Positions 43,707-52,451 of a stretch of DNA of 64,000 nt are shown one piece after another. The position numbers were made by a program, and so were the translations under genes. The DNA comes from an uncultured Dorea sp. (lineage in GTDB: Bacteria > Bacillota > Clostridia > Lachnospirales > Lachnospiraceae). The notes below the pieces were generated by a model. The model saw only the letters and a program-made list of their open reading frames with translations. It had not been told where the DNA came from and made no database searches. How positions within the stretch are numbered: the stretch's first letter is position 1; each line of letters begins with the position of its first letter. Location: contig CAJUFA010000016.1 in assembly GCA_910585725.1 (NCBI GenBank), forward strand, positions 1-64,000. Reading direction: 5' to 3'.

Positions 43707-45092
43707 TCAATTCGCCTTTGTTCCAGCTTGTGCAATTAAATTACTCAGCATAGATGTTAATTCAGGGGAGTCCTGAAGCAGTTGTACAATATTTGTTACC
43801 TCTGGCGCCAATTTCTCTTCTTCAGGCGGAGTGATTTTCCGCAGATCACAATTAGCATAAAAAGCCTCTTCAAACCTTTGGGCATTGACCTTTCGATCTT
43901 CATCAAGAATATGTGCATATACATCTGTAATCATATCAATCTGTGCATGTCCGGTATCGCCCTGTGTTGCCTTAATATCCCCTTTGTTTAATTTCAATTT
44001 GTAAGTCGTACTTGAATGTCTGAGAGAATGAAAAACAACATTGGGAAGGTTTAGTTTTTCTTTTAACTTATTAAATTCCTTCTCTATAACTCTGGATTCG
44101 CATGGTCTGCCATTGGGTAAAGCAACGACCAGGTTATAGTCGTAATATTCATCGCCAAAGAACGATTTTACCTCTTCCTGTTCTTCTTTCCATTTTGTCA
44201 AAATATAGGCAACTGTTTTAGGAAGCCATACCTTACGGACGCTGGATTCAGTTTTAGGGGTTTTTAATATCAAATTGGTGCTGGTTCCATTCATCATAGA
44301 AGGAAAGACCTGAATAATATCTTTTTCATCCATAAACTGTCTTGCATCCTTGGATACTCTTGAAAGTTCCTGCATAATAATCACATGTGCATCATCAGCA
44401 GCTATATCAGCATCTGAGATGTGAACATTGTCCCACTGAAGGCCAATGATCTCACCCAAACGCAAAGAACATGCAAATGCCAGATTCATGGCTATATATA
44501 ATTTTGGTTCTTTGCAGCCATCCAGAGCAGTACGAATCATTTCAGCATCCCAAATCTCTCTTTTCTTGTAATTGGTCTTTGGACGATTAGCCATTGGAAA
44601 CGGATTCCTTGAGATCATCTCCCATTTTACAGCCTGATCAAAAGCACACCTTAAAACTTTGTGGACACTGTTAATAACACCAGATGTTACATATTCAGAT
44701 CTTGGTTTCATATTTCTTTTCACCACTGATTTTGTCTTTTTAAGGGTCTGATAGTATTCATCAACTACTTTTGGAGTGATACTTTGTATTGGTAAATCCC
44801 CAATGATCGGATTGATGTAATTTGCTATCAGTGCACAATTTGACTCGTAGGTAGATAGTGCCCAGTGAGCACTGCCATAAATTTTGATGAAATCATATAA
44901 GAAATCTTTTACTTTAATATCCTTTGGTGGAATAAATGTTCCGTTTATTTGTTCTGACTCAATTTCAACTTTTCGCTTCTTGGCTTCTGCAGGTGTATTA
45001 TATGTTTCCCACTTTTGCTTTTTCTCTCCCTTTTCATCCTCATAATAGTAAACAACAGAATATTTCTTCTTACGTTTAATAATCGTAGCCAT
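43707..45092 (-). CDS. int: tyrosine recombinase (integrase) of a mobile element
   Basis: 461 residues. An N-terminal arm-binding region, a core-binding domain (about 60-165) and a catalytic domain are present. Active-site residues are Arg211 (SLRLGE), His355-x2-Arg358-His359 (HSLRH), His382 (TGHAQ) and Tyr392 (DVYAHI). It should be able to integrate and excise an element at the neighbouring tRNA-Arg. A C-terminal extension of about 60 residues follows. The gene is cotranscribed with the excisionase gene upstream. Confidence 0.93.
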   Translation of the reverse strand: MATIIKRKKKYSVVYYYEDEKGEKKQKWETYNTPAEAKKRKVEIESEQINGTFIPPKDIKVKDFLYDFIKIYGSAHWALSTYESNCALIANYINPIIGDLPIQSITPKVVDEYYQTLKKTKSVVKRNMKPRSEYVTSGVINSVHKVLRCAFDQAVKWEMISRNPFPMANRPKTNYKKREIWDAEMIRTALDGCKEPKLYIAMNLAFACSLRLGEIIGLQWDNVHISDADIAADDAHVIIMQELSRVSKDARQFMDEKDIIQVFPSMMNGTSTNLILKTPKTESSVRKVWLPKTVAYILTKWKEEQEEVKSFFGDEYYDYNLVVALPNGRPCESRVIEKEFNKLKEKLNLPNVVFHSLRHSSTTYKLKLNKGDIKATQGDTGHAQIDMITDVYAHILDEDRKVNAQRFEEAFYANCDLRKITPPEEEKLAPEVTNIVQLLQDSPELTSMLSNLIAQAGTKAN

Positions 45093-45107
45093 ACGTTTTC
45101 TCCTTTT

Positions 45108-45320
45108 TTAATTAGCTCCGCTATTCAGCCAGTCCTCAAAGGATCTTTTATTTATCCGTATGATTCTGCCGATTCGTTTTGAGATAAAGCAGTTCTCTTC
45201 ACATAATTTATATGCTAATTTCTTGCTTATACCTAAAATGACGGCAATTTCTTGTACAGAGTAGGTCGTTGATCCTTCTGAATGTACAGCAGATGTTTCT
45301 TGGTTAGAATTTGCTGTCAT
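45108..45320 (-). CDS. xis: excisionase-like helix-turn-helix protein
   Basis: Seventy residues from the ATG at 45320 with AAGGAG upstream. YSVQEIAVILGISKKLAYKLCEE is a MerR/Xis-type winged helix, followed by GRIIRINKRSFEDWL, the usual second half of excisionases. It lies 15 bases upstream of the integrase on the same strand, with a clear promoter at 45379-45407. It probably directs the integrase toward excision. Confidence 0.82.
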   Translation of the reverse strand: MTANSNQETSAVHSEGSTTYSVQEIAVILGISKKLAYKLCEENCFISKRIGRIIRINKRSFEDWLNSGAN

Positions 45321-45378
45321 ATGTACTCCTTTCTTTTGACAGCATAGGTAACGTATAGCCAAAACTCCTCATATTTCT

Positions 45379-45407
45379 ATTATACGTCCCTTTTGCTGCC
45401 TTGTAAA
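45379..45407 (-). promoter_or_regulatory. promoter of xis-int
   Basis: Minus-strand TTTACA (45407-45402) and TATAAT (45384-45379) with a 17-base spacer. Confidence 0.65.
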
Positions 45408-45737
45408 TTTTAAATTATTAATGTTGTTGATCTTCCAGAAGCCAGTTCCTATGCCCTTTCCGGCCATGTATCCGGCGTTACTGTGTAATCTTTAAGCTGC
45501 AGGCGCGCGTCCATGCACACTATCTACAGCACCTGGTATCAATCTCCTGAAAGATGTATGAAATTGTCAAGGTTCGCAAAAGCACAATGAAGTCCTAATT
45601 ATTTGTCCTTTCATATAAGTAATAGTGTCGAAATTCGGGAGATTGGAAAATTTTTGTAAGAAGTTGAAATAAATCAAGATATGATAAAAAAAAATCAAGA
45701 AAAACCGGATTACCTGGAGGCAACCCGGCAAGATTTC
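45408..45737. other. gene-free stretch with a degenerate coding remnant
   Basis: No intact gene is visible. On the minus strand, 45453-45525 reads as a short open stretch (ending DYTVTPDTWPERA and a stop) that looks like the end of a protein with no start, possibly a remnant of an element gene. A hairpin at about 45699-45722 followed by TTTTTCTTG on the minus strand terminates the XRE gene at 45738. Confidence 0.4.
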
Positions 45738-46055
45738 TTATTTTTCTTTGTTAGATAAGCGTTTTAAGAGAGGAATTATCGTCATCATGTCATCTTCGTC
45801 TAACTGCTTCAGAAGGTCACAAGCTTTCTGGTACAACGGAAGATTGTGTAATTCCTCGTCAAAGAACTGGTATGGCGTGATATTAAAGTACTGGCAGATC
45901 TCGTAAAACTGGCTCATGGACGGTAAGGAACGTCCGGAGCTGATATTCTGGATATAGCTTTTATTCTTCCCCAGATCCAGGCTCATCTGGTATTCTGATA
46001 CATTTTTCTTAATCCGTAACTCCGTAATACGGTCTGCTACATACTTTTTATCCAT
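45738..46055 (-). CDS. XRE-family regulator
   Basis: 105 residues. A Cro/C1 helix-turn-helix fills residues 7-62 (ITELRIKKNVSEYQMSLDLGKNKSYIQNISSGRSLPSM), followed by a short helical tail. Such genes sit next to int/xis modules and often control the element's excision or transfer genes. It is monocistronic, ending in its own terminator. Confidence 0.85.
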   Translation of the reverse strand: MDKKYVADRITELRIKKNVSEYQMSLDLGKNKSYIQNISSGRSLPSMSQFYEICQYFNITPYQFFDEELHNLPLYQKACDLLKQLDEDDMMTIIPLLKRLSNKEK

Positions 46056-46248
46056 TTTTCTACACCTCTCAAATTTATTTTATCCTATTTGATTATGTAG
46101 AATTGCGGAATATAGTAGTTATAAATACCGTATATATCAATATATGATTGATTATATCCGTATATTAGGTATATAATACAATAGAAAAAAGAAATTCACA
46201 AAATAAATGTGATAAACCTTGGGATATGATGATTGTTGGAAGGAGTAG

Positions 46249-46449
46249 ATGCGAGTGAAAGTGATCGGAACTGCCAAAGAAATTGAATGGCTGAAGAACA
46301 CTATACAGAACAACTGCGACCAATGCCCTTATATGGAGTCCTGCAGCGAGTCTGCAAAACAGGATGACCGGATGTATGGAAAGGTTCAGCATACATGTAA
46401 GGATTTTCTGGGAGAGACCATAGAATTTATCATAGAAAGTAACGTGTAG
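46249..46449 (+). CDS. small cysteine-containing protein of an integrative element
   Basis: Sixty-six residues. AAGGAG precedes the ATG at 46249; a GTG at 46255 is an alternative. It contains CDQCPYMESC, a Cys-x2-Cys-x5-Cys cluster that could bind a metal, and a fourth cysteine (HTCKDF). Small proteins like this recur at the edge of Tn916-like elements; I know no function. Confidence 0.6.
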   Translation: MRVKVIGTAKEIEWLKNTIQNNCDQCPYMESCSESAKQDDRMYGKVQHTCKDFLGETIEFIIESNV

Positions 46450-46503
46450 TACTGTATATTGTGTATGTATAAACAGATTGAACTATATATAGTATAAATA
46501 AAA

Positions 46504-46532
46504 TTGACATCATCTATATCTTGTGTTACTAT
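46504..46532 (+). promoter_or_regulatory. strong promoter of the element operon leader
   Basis: Consensus TTGACA (46504-46509) and TACTAT (46527-46532) with a 17-base spacer. Confidence 0.7.
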
Positions 46533-46550
46533 ACTGGTATAGTTGATTTT

Positions 46551-46702
46551 ATGCATGTCCCTTGTGGGGAAGCTTTCGGATTGTTAGGAATCCAGGAAGT
46601 AGAGGACAGAAGAAAAAGGAATCTGTCTGCATAAGCTGTTTATGTTTGTAAGGAGTGTCACCATATGCTGTTTCCGGCTTGCAGTGGCACTTTTTGTTTT
46701 TT
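46551..46702 (+). promoter_or_regulatory. attenuator-like leader: short ORF plus terminator hairpin
   Basis: An open frame of 27 codons (46551-46634, starting MHVPCGEAFG) begins close to the predicted transcript start. It is followed by a terminator: AGTGTCAC (46654-46661) pairs with GTGGCACT (46684-46691), then T-rich to 46702. The first structural gene starts 190 bases later. This is the layout of translation-coupled attenuation, as known upstream of tet(M) in Tn916, but here it is only inferred. Confidence 0.5.
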
Positions 46703-46894
46703 AGGCTGGAAATGTTTATTAACATATCAGCCAGTTAGTGTGGAATGAATGGAGATAATCTCTGTTTCATTCCTTTTTTATTGCAATCATCCAAAAGAAA
46801 TTGCTACAGGCTGATTTTATGGATAAAGTTGCCAAAACTGGCCAGCGTGCCGTTTATGGATAAAAAAATTTATTTAAGAAAGGTGGAAGAACAC

Positions 46895-48436
46895 ATGAAT
46901 GAAACAAGAATCTATGCAGACGCATTTGAAACGAGGTTTGCAAGTCCAAAGGAAATGCTGGATTTTCTAGCAGAAAGGGCAAAGGCTGCCACATGGATCC
47001 GGAAGCCTACCAGGTCTCTCAGGCTGGTTCCAATCAGCCAGGAGGCGGCGCATATGGAGGATTCCTCTGGGTCAGACTGGGAGGATATCCTGAAGGATAC
47101 GGAAAAGAATACCCAGCTGGCATTAAAGGTCAGAGGGGAAACCTACCCGGTACGGGACTGTGCCATTAAAACCATCCTGGACCGTGCAGGAATCTCTGGG
47201 GCTGGCTTACGGAAGCTGGAGAAGTCCAATTATGCGAAAGTAGTGAACTATTGCCTGAAGGTGGCAAAAGGCGATGCGCTGATCAAGATCGCGGACGGGA
47301 AAGTGTCTGCCGTACACGGCGGGGACAGCCATGATTACAGTATTCTTGATATGCGCGCAGTCTTTGAGACGACCATGCAGTATCTTGACGCGAATTTCAA
47401 AGGAAGCAGTTATATGGAAGGTTCCGGTGCATTTGACCATAATGTGACGAAGGCAGAGGCAAATCAGCAGATCCGGGAGACACTAAATCTCGGACAGTAC
47501 CGGGATGATTACCAAAGACCGGCAAGACAGGAAAGAGATTTGGAATCGCCAGCGCCGGTAAACAGCGAACGGGCTTCGGATAGGGAAATCGATCAGACCT
47601 ATTCCCAGATGCTTTCCATGCTTACATTATCGAGGAAGCATCAGGAAGATCTGCAGAAGCGTGGATTAACGTTAGAGCAGATTGCTGCACAGAGATACCG
47701 GAGTGTTCCGTTATTTGGAATCAAAAAGCTGGTGGAACGGTTGGCAGACAAGGGATGTACTCTGAGAGGAGTACCTGGTTTCTATCAAGGCGAAGATGGG
47801 GCTTGGAGTATCCATTTTACTGCAAAGAACTCTGGCATCCTGATTCCGATTCTTTCTATAAAAGGATTGATACAGGGATTCCAGATACGGCTTGATTTTG
47901 TGACAGACTCCAGAAAATACATCTGGCTTTCCAGCGCTAACTATCAGATGGGCGTTTCTTCCGGCAGTTCGGTGCATGTAATTGGGAATTTAGATGCTGA
48001 AACAATGTATGTGACAGAAGGGGCATTGAAAGGAACGATTGCCCATTATCTGTCCGGAGATACATTCCTATGTGCGCCGGGCGTCAATCAGTACCGGAGT
48101 ATTCATCCTGTATTGGAAAGACTTTCAAGGAGAAATCTGAAGCTGGTTTATGAGGCGTATGATATGGACAAGAAAATGCAGGTGAACTGTAACGGGCATC
48201 ACAAAAAATGCGGGGAATGCCTGGAAGCCGGTATACATGACTACTGCCCTTTTAAAATGAAAAAGAGGGAGATCATACAGAACGGTTGCAAGAAACTTTA
48301 TGAAGGTTGCCGGAGCCTTTCCCTGCCGGTACAGAGGATGATCTGGGACATGGATGAGAATAGTGAATGGTGCGGCAGGATAAAAGGAATTGATGATTTT
48401 TATTATGCCACCAGGAGAAATATGGCGAAACAATAA
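46895..48436 (+). CDS. DUF932-DUF3854 fusion protein of a decayed element
   Basis: 513 residues from the ATG at 46895 with AGGTGG upstream. Residues 1-180 resemble the N-terminal part of DUF932 proteins (ETRFASPKEMLDF, RKPTRSLRLVP, ILDRAGISGAGL). Residues about 235-513 resemble a DUF3854/TOPRIM-like protein (KHQEDLQKRGLTLEQIAAQRYRS; VTEGALKGTIAHYL; YEAYDMDKK). In conjugative elements these are usually separate genes, so an in-frame deletion has probably joined them. The C-terminal part may still act in element DNA replication. Confidence 0.65.
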   Translation: MNETRIYADAFETRFASPKEMLDFLAERAKAATWIRKPTRSLRLVPISQEAAHMEDSSGSDWEDILKDTEKNTQLALKVRGETYPVRDCAIKTILDRAGISGAGLRKLEKSNYAKVVNYCLKVAKGDALIKIADGKVSAVHGGDSHDYSILDMRAVFETTMQYLDANFKGSSYMEGSGAFDHNVTKAEANQQIRETLNLGQYRDDYQRPARQERDLESPAPVNSERASDREIDQTYSQMLSMLTLSRKHQEDLQKRGLTLEQIAAQRYRSVPLFGIKKLVERLADKGCTLRGVPGFYQGEDGAWSIHFTAKNSGILIPILSIKGLIQGFQIRLDFVTDSRKYIWLSSANYQMGVSSGSSVHVIGNLDAETMYVTEGALKGTIAHYLSGDTFLCAPGVNQYRSIHPVLERLSRRNLKLVYEAYDMDKKMQVNCNGHHKKCGECLEAGIHDYCPFKMKKREIIQNGCKKLYEGCRSLSLPVQRMIWDMDENSEWCGRIKGIDDFYYATRRNMAKQ

Positions 48437-48467
48437 AACGGGAGTATATGAAAAATAGAATTACATA

Positions 48468-48495
48468 AGCCAGAGGATACAATACTCTGGCTTTT
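48468..48495 (+). terminator. rho-independent terminator
   Basis: AGCCAGAG pairs with CTCTGGCT around a 9-base loop, followed by TTT. It lies between the fusion gene and sortase. Confidence 0.6.
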
Positions 48496-48559
48496 CTACA
48501 GAAAGCATAAGAGTGTGTGTTTTCAAGAGAAACATTTATTTATCAGGAGGAAATCATAC

Positions 48560-49354
48560 ATGAGAAAAAAGAACGATTACGCATCTTTGATTTTACTGCT
48601 TGCTTCGCTTGCAGTCTTTGCATTTGCGGTGTGGAAACTGTTTGGTATTTATGCAGAATATCGTCAGGGAGCGGAAACCTATGAGGAACTGCAGGATTAC
48701 ATAGAGGAGCCAAAGGAAAATGACGATTCTTCAACATCAGGAGATACCACTTCAGAAGACGAGACAGAAGATGATGGAAGCGGTTATCTGAAGGTTGATT
48801 TTGCAGGGCTTAAGAAAGTGAATCCGGATGTTATCGCATGGATTCAGATTCCGGCTTTGGATATCAGTTATCCGGTGGTACAGGGAAAAGATAACTACTA
48901 TTACCTGCACCATATGTTTGACGGACAAGAAAATAAGAACGGGAGTATCTTTGTGGATTATCATAATCAGCCGGATTTTTCAGACAAAAATACTATTGTC
49001 TATGGCCATAATATGAAAAACGGCAGTATGTTCGGCACGCTTGACCGTTATCAGGACCAAAGCCTGTACCAAGAGTATCCTTGCTTTTATATCTATATGC
49101 CGGGATCTATGTTGGAATATCAGATCATATCCTGTTATGCAGGCCGAAATGGAAGCGCTGGATATACATATTCTTTTCCAGAGCCAGAGGATTTCCAAAA
49201 GTTTGTGGATACAGTACTCGCCTATTCCGGTTATGATACGGGAGTAATAATAACTGATTCAGACCATATCGTGACACTTTCGACCTGTGTGAATACAGAC
49301 AGGAATTACCGCTATCTGGTACATGGGAAGCTGGTACAGAAAACTCAGAATTAA
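48560..49354 (+). CDS. srtB: class B sortase
   Basis: 264 residues from the ATG at 48560 with AGGAGG upstream. A signal anchor (about 8-29) is followed by a Ser/Glu/Asp-rich linker (45-75) and the sortase barrel. The catalytic set is His150 (VYGHNM), Cys243 (LSTCVN) and Arg251 (RNYRYLVHG). Sortase B attaches proteins with an NPQTN-like motif to the cell wall; in conjugative elements it may anchor adhesins. No obvious substrate gene is seen nearby. Confidence 0.9.
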   Translation: MRKKNDYASLILLLASLAVFAFAVWKLFGIYAEYRQGAETYEELQDYIEEPKENDDSSTSGDTTSEDETEDDGSGYLKVDFAGLKKVNPDVIAWIQIPALDISYPVVQGKDNYYYLHHMFDGQENKNGSIFVDYHNQPDFSDKNTIVYGHNMKNGSMFGTLDRYQDQSLYQEYPCFYIYMPGSMLEYQIISCYAGRNGSAGYTYSFPEPEDFQKFVDTVLAYSGYDTGVIITDSDHIVTLSTCVNTDRNYRYLVHGKLVQKTQN

Positions 49355-49369
49355 AAGGAGAATCAGAAG

Positions 49370-49783
49370 ATGATAGATTTAGAATACAGCTGTTATATGA
49401 CGGAATTATTAATGAATAATAGACTGACGGAAAAATTACGTTCCCGCAGATTTGATGCGTTAAGAAAAATGAGGGGAATTATGGCTCAGTATGAAAAAGA
49501 AGGGTTTCTGCCGAAACTGGTTGAGACAGTATTTTGTAAAAAGGCTGATTTCATTATGAAGGCAAAGACGAAGACTGAACTGGAAGAGATTGTAAAACCG
49601 AGCATACCGAGGTATTCCGGTGGGACTTTTTATCCTGGCAACTCCTATCATGTGGAAGAGGAAGAACTAATCTTATGGTCAAAAACTTCTCTTAAAGCGC
49701 CGTTGATTCCGCAGGGATATAAACGGTATCAGGAATTATTTGAGAAATATGTTAAGGAAGAAGCAAGGAATGAAGCAGCGTAA
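49370..49783 (+). CDS. hypothetical protein of an integrative element
   Basis: 137 residues with AAAGGAG before the ATG at 49370, 15 bases after sortase. The N-terminal half is helical and basic (RLTEKLRSRRFDALRKMRG); the C-terminal half has PSIPRYSGGTFYPGN. No known domain is recognised and no membrane segment is seen. Its position between sortase and the nuclease-like gene marks it as element cargo or accessory. Confidence 0.6.
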   Translation: MIDLEYSCYMTELLMNNRLTEKLRSRRFDALRKMRGIMAQYEKEGFLPKLVETVFCKKADFIMKAKTKTELEEIVKPSIPRYSGGTFYPGNSYHVEEEELILWSKTSLKAPLIPQGYKRYQELFEKYVKEEARNEAA

Positions 49784-49841
49784 AAGCATAATTGAAACAA
49801 AAAATGAAATGTGGTAGTATAAAAGAAAGGAAAGGCGGTAT

Positions 49842-50714
49842 ATGATAATGGAGAAGGAGAACCGTGAACATAAGGACAGTCTCTTTGTAGATCTGTTCTA
49901 TCAGGATGAGACAGCAAAAACGAATCTGCTGAGTTTATATAATGCATTGCACGATACAGAGTATCAGGATGAGAATGTCATTCGGAAAGTGAAAATTGAG
50001 GATGTTCTGTATAAGAATTTTAAAAATGATATTTCCTTTGAAGTAGATGGGCAGGTGCTTGTCCTGGGGGAACACCAAAGTACCGTGAACCCGAACATTC
50101 CGCTTAGATGTCTGTTATATGTGGGGAGGGCGTATGAACAGCTGATCGATAAGAAAGCCCGTTACAGGACAACACTGGTCAAGATACCTACGCCAGAATT
50201 TTACACTTTTTACAATGGACAAAAAGATCAGCCATTAGAGCGGGAATTGAAACTGTCAGATGCATTTATAAATCCAGCGTGGAACAATTCCGCGGAATTA
50301 AAAGTGAAAGTTATCAATATTAATTCTGATAAGGCACATGAACTCCTCAAGAAATGTGACATATTGAGGGAATACAGCCAGTTTATTGATACGGTGAGAG
50401 CGCATTCCGGTGAAGAAAGCGCAATTAAGAAGGCAATCAGGGAATGTATTGACCGTGGAATACTGGCGGATTATTTAAAGCGGAAAGGAAGCGAGGTTGA
50501 AAACATGTTGATTGCAGAGTACAGTTACGAGGAAGATATTCAGGTGAAGCAGCAGGAAGCAAAACAGCAGGGAAGACAGGAAGGATTGATTCTGTCGGGA
50601 AGAATTTTTCAGACAGCGAAGAACAATCCTGATCTTACAAATGAGCAGATCGCGGCGGAAGTCGGCTGCGAACCAGAAGAGGTAGAAAGCACAAGAAAAA
50701 TGTTTGGAATATAA
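49842..50714 (+). CDS. PD-(D/E)XK nuclease-family (Rpn/transposase-like) protein
   Basis: 290 residues. The N-terminal 170 residues carry the nuclease pattern: a catalytic Asp in NDISFEVDG and Glu-x-Gln in LGEHQSTVNP, as in Rpn/YhgA-type recombination-promoting nucleases and related PF12784 proteins. The C-terminal part is charged, with a repeated QEAKQQGRQEG segment. Such genes are found in many copies in Firmicutes genomes and mobile elements. The start at 49842 follows AAAGG with 6 bases between. Confidence 0.8.
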   Translation: MIMEKENREHKDSLFVDLFYQDETAKTNLLSLYNALHDTEYQDENVIRKVKIEDVLYKNFKNDISFEVDGQVLVLGEHQSTVNPNIPLRCLLYVGRAYEQLIDKKARYRTTLVKIPTPEFYTFYNGQKDQPLERELKLSDAFINPAWNNSAELKVKVININSDKAHELLKKCDILREYSQFIDTVRAHSGEESAIKKAIRECIDRGILADYLKRKGSEVENMLIAEYSYEEDIQVKQQEAKQQGRQEGLILSGRIFQTAKNNPDLTNEQIAAEVGCEPEEVESTRKMFGI

Positions 50715-50939
50715 AATGTGTGCAAATTAATGTGCTGCGCAAGGCAGCGAAGAATCAGAAAAATAGGGTGGGCATCGGCATTTTGGCTGGTGCCTTTTTC
50801 CGTGCTATATTCAGAATAATACTAACAGGACATGATCTGGAATAAAAACTTATCTGAACATGAATTTATAAGAAGCGGTTGCACTTTGCATATCTTACAC
50901 GTACAGAGTATGTATCAATGACAAAGGAGTGGATGATAT

Positions 50940-51872
50940 ATGATTAAGAAATTAAGAGTTGCAGTAGACCACGGAAACCGGAATATGAAGACCTGTCATT
51001 TTATTTTTGCAAGCGGTCTGAATGTGTTAGATAAAAAGCCTGCCAGGGGCGAGCAGTATCTTCAGTACGAAGGAAAGTATTATACCCTCAGTGAGCAGCG
51101 GATTCCCTACCAGAGGGATAAGACTTTAGACTTCCGGTTCTTTATTCTCACACTGTTTGCGATTGCAATGGAGCTGGAAGGGAAGGAGCAGATTCAGCCG
51201 GAGGATGTGGTGCAGATCCAGCTTCCTATCGGACTGCCGCCGAAGCATTTTGCAGAGCTTTATGAAAAGTATGAGCTATTTTTCCGGGCGGAAGGCAAAG
51301 TATTGGATCTGAATTTTAACGGAAAGATTTATCACATCTGTATTCAGAAAGTCCGGGCATTTGTACAGGACTTTGCGGCTATGATGACCATAGGACAAGA
51401 TATTATGAGTGTCCCGAAAGTAGTCGGCATTGATATCGGAGGCTTTACAACCGATTATCTCCTGATGAGGAAAGGAAAGCCGGATATGGGATATTGCGAT
51501 TCCCTGGAAAAAGGTGTAATCACTATGTATAATCAGATTATCTCCAGTATCAACAGCGAGTATGACATGTTGCTGGAAGATACAGACATTGACAGCATCC
51601 TTGCCGGGAATACACAGTATTATGATGACAACGTGGTACGTATGACAGAAAGTATGGTGCAGGATTTTGCGACAGATCTTCTGAACAGCATCCGGGAGCG
51701 AGGGATTGATACCAAGACATCCTATACGGTATTTATTGGCGGCGGCGCTGTCCTGCTGAAGCAATTTCTTGAAAAATCAGACCGTCTGGGGAAATATCTG
51801 TTTATCGAGGATCTAAAGGCAAATGCCAAAGGATATGATCTGTTATACCGTGCATATGAGAATGGGAAGTGA
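50940..51872 (+). CDS. parM: ParM/Alp-like actin homologue
   Basis: 310 residues. Actin-ATPase motifs are VDHGNRNMK (phosphate 1, about 8-16), GIDIGGFTTDYLL (phosphate 2, about 161-173) and VFIGGGAVLL (adenosine). These proteins form filaments that segregate plasmids or, in integrative elements, copies of the excised circle. The overlapping downstream gene encodes a small DNA-binding-like partner. AAAGGAG precedes the ATG. Confidence 0.88.
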   Translation: MIKKLRVAVDHGNRNMKTCHFIFASGLNVLDKKPARGEQYLQYEGKYYTLSEQRIPYQRDKTLDFRFFILTLFAIAMELEGKEQIQPEDVVQIQLPIGLPPKHFAELYEKYELFFRAEGKVLDLNFNGKIYHICIQKVRAFVQDFAAMMTIGQDIMSVPKVVGIDIGGFTTDYLLMRKGKPDMGYCDSLEKGVITMYNQIISSINSEYDMLLEDTDIDSILAGNTQYYDDNVVRMTESMVQDFATDLLNSIRERGIDTKTSYTVFIGGGAVLLKQFLEKSDRLGKYLFIEDLKANAKGYDLLYRAYENGK

Positions 51873-51877
51873 TAAAT

Positions 51878-52249
51878 GTGGCAAAGAAAAATCCGTATGT
51901 ATTTACCATTGGATTTGATGAAACAGATCTAGTCCATGTGCGGGCTGCCGAGATTCTGAACGGAACGAAAAAGAAGGCTCAATTGATTGCTGCCGCTATT
52001 TTAAGCTATGTGGATGGTGGTGATTCAAAAAGAATCCCCGATTTTCATGTGGAATCCTTTCAGCATCTATTGGAAAAGTTGATACAGAAGGAACTGGAAA
52101 AATCCATGGCCGGGTACTCAGCAGCCTCTGCTGGTAAGGAAAAGCAGTCTTCTGATTCGGTTTTGGATCTTTCGTCTGAAGAGAGGGAAATGGATGAAAC
52201 CATAACCCAGAACATCATGGAGGCAATGGATACTTTTCGAAGGAACTAA
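51878..52249 (+). CDS. ParR-like partner protein
   Basis: 123 residues from the GTG at 51878; the previous start, GTG 51869, overlaps the parM stop and is less well placed. NPYVFTIGFDETDLVHVRAAEILN followed by KKKAQLIAAAIL is the short ribbon-helix-helix-like head seen in ParR-type adaptors. The rest is a polar helix and an acidic tail. It would link the ParM-like filament to DNA repeats. Such repeats were not clearly found in the 225 bases upstream of parM. Confidence 0.7.
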   Translation: MAKKNPYVFTIGFDETDLVHVRAAEILNGTKKKAQLIAAAILSYVDGGDSKRIPDFHVESFQHLLEKLIQKELEKSMAGYSAASAGKEKQSSDSVLDLSSEEREMDETITQNIMEAMDTFRRN

Positions 52250-52295
52250 TCAGATTCATAAATATTAGATATAGATGTTATAAAAAGCAACAGAG

Positions 52296-52328
52296 AAAAG
52301 CAGTCCTATCACAAGCGGGGCTGCTTTT
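52296..52328 (+). terminator. terminator of the parMR-like operon
   Basis: AAAAGCAG-CC pairs with GG-CTGCTTTT, with a loop of about 10 bases, and continues in T residues. Confidence 0.65.
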
Positions 52329-52451
52329 ATCATATCCGGACATTTTTTTATCTTCTATCTAAACTCACAGATTTACCACAGATTACTCACAGATTCGTTT
52401 TTTATACTCAGAAACAATGGTTAAGTCAGTATAGGATGCAGAAAATAAAGA

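Noticed and set aside
46551..46634. 27-codon ORF MHVPCGEAFG as an independent gene
   Set aside because: It lacks a ribosome site and sits before a terminator, so it is treated as part of a leader rather than a gene.
50715..50939. Search for parC-like iterated repeats upstream of parM
   Set aside because: A hairpin near 50770-50810 is present but no convincing repeat array could be seen.
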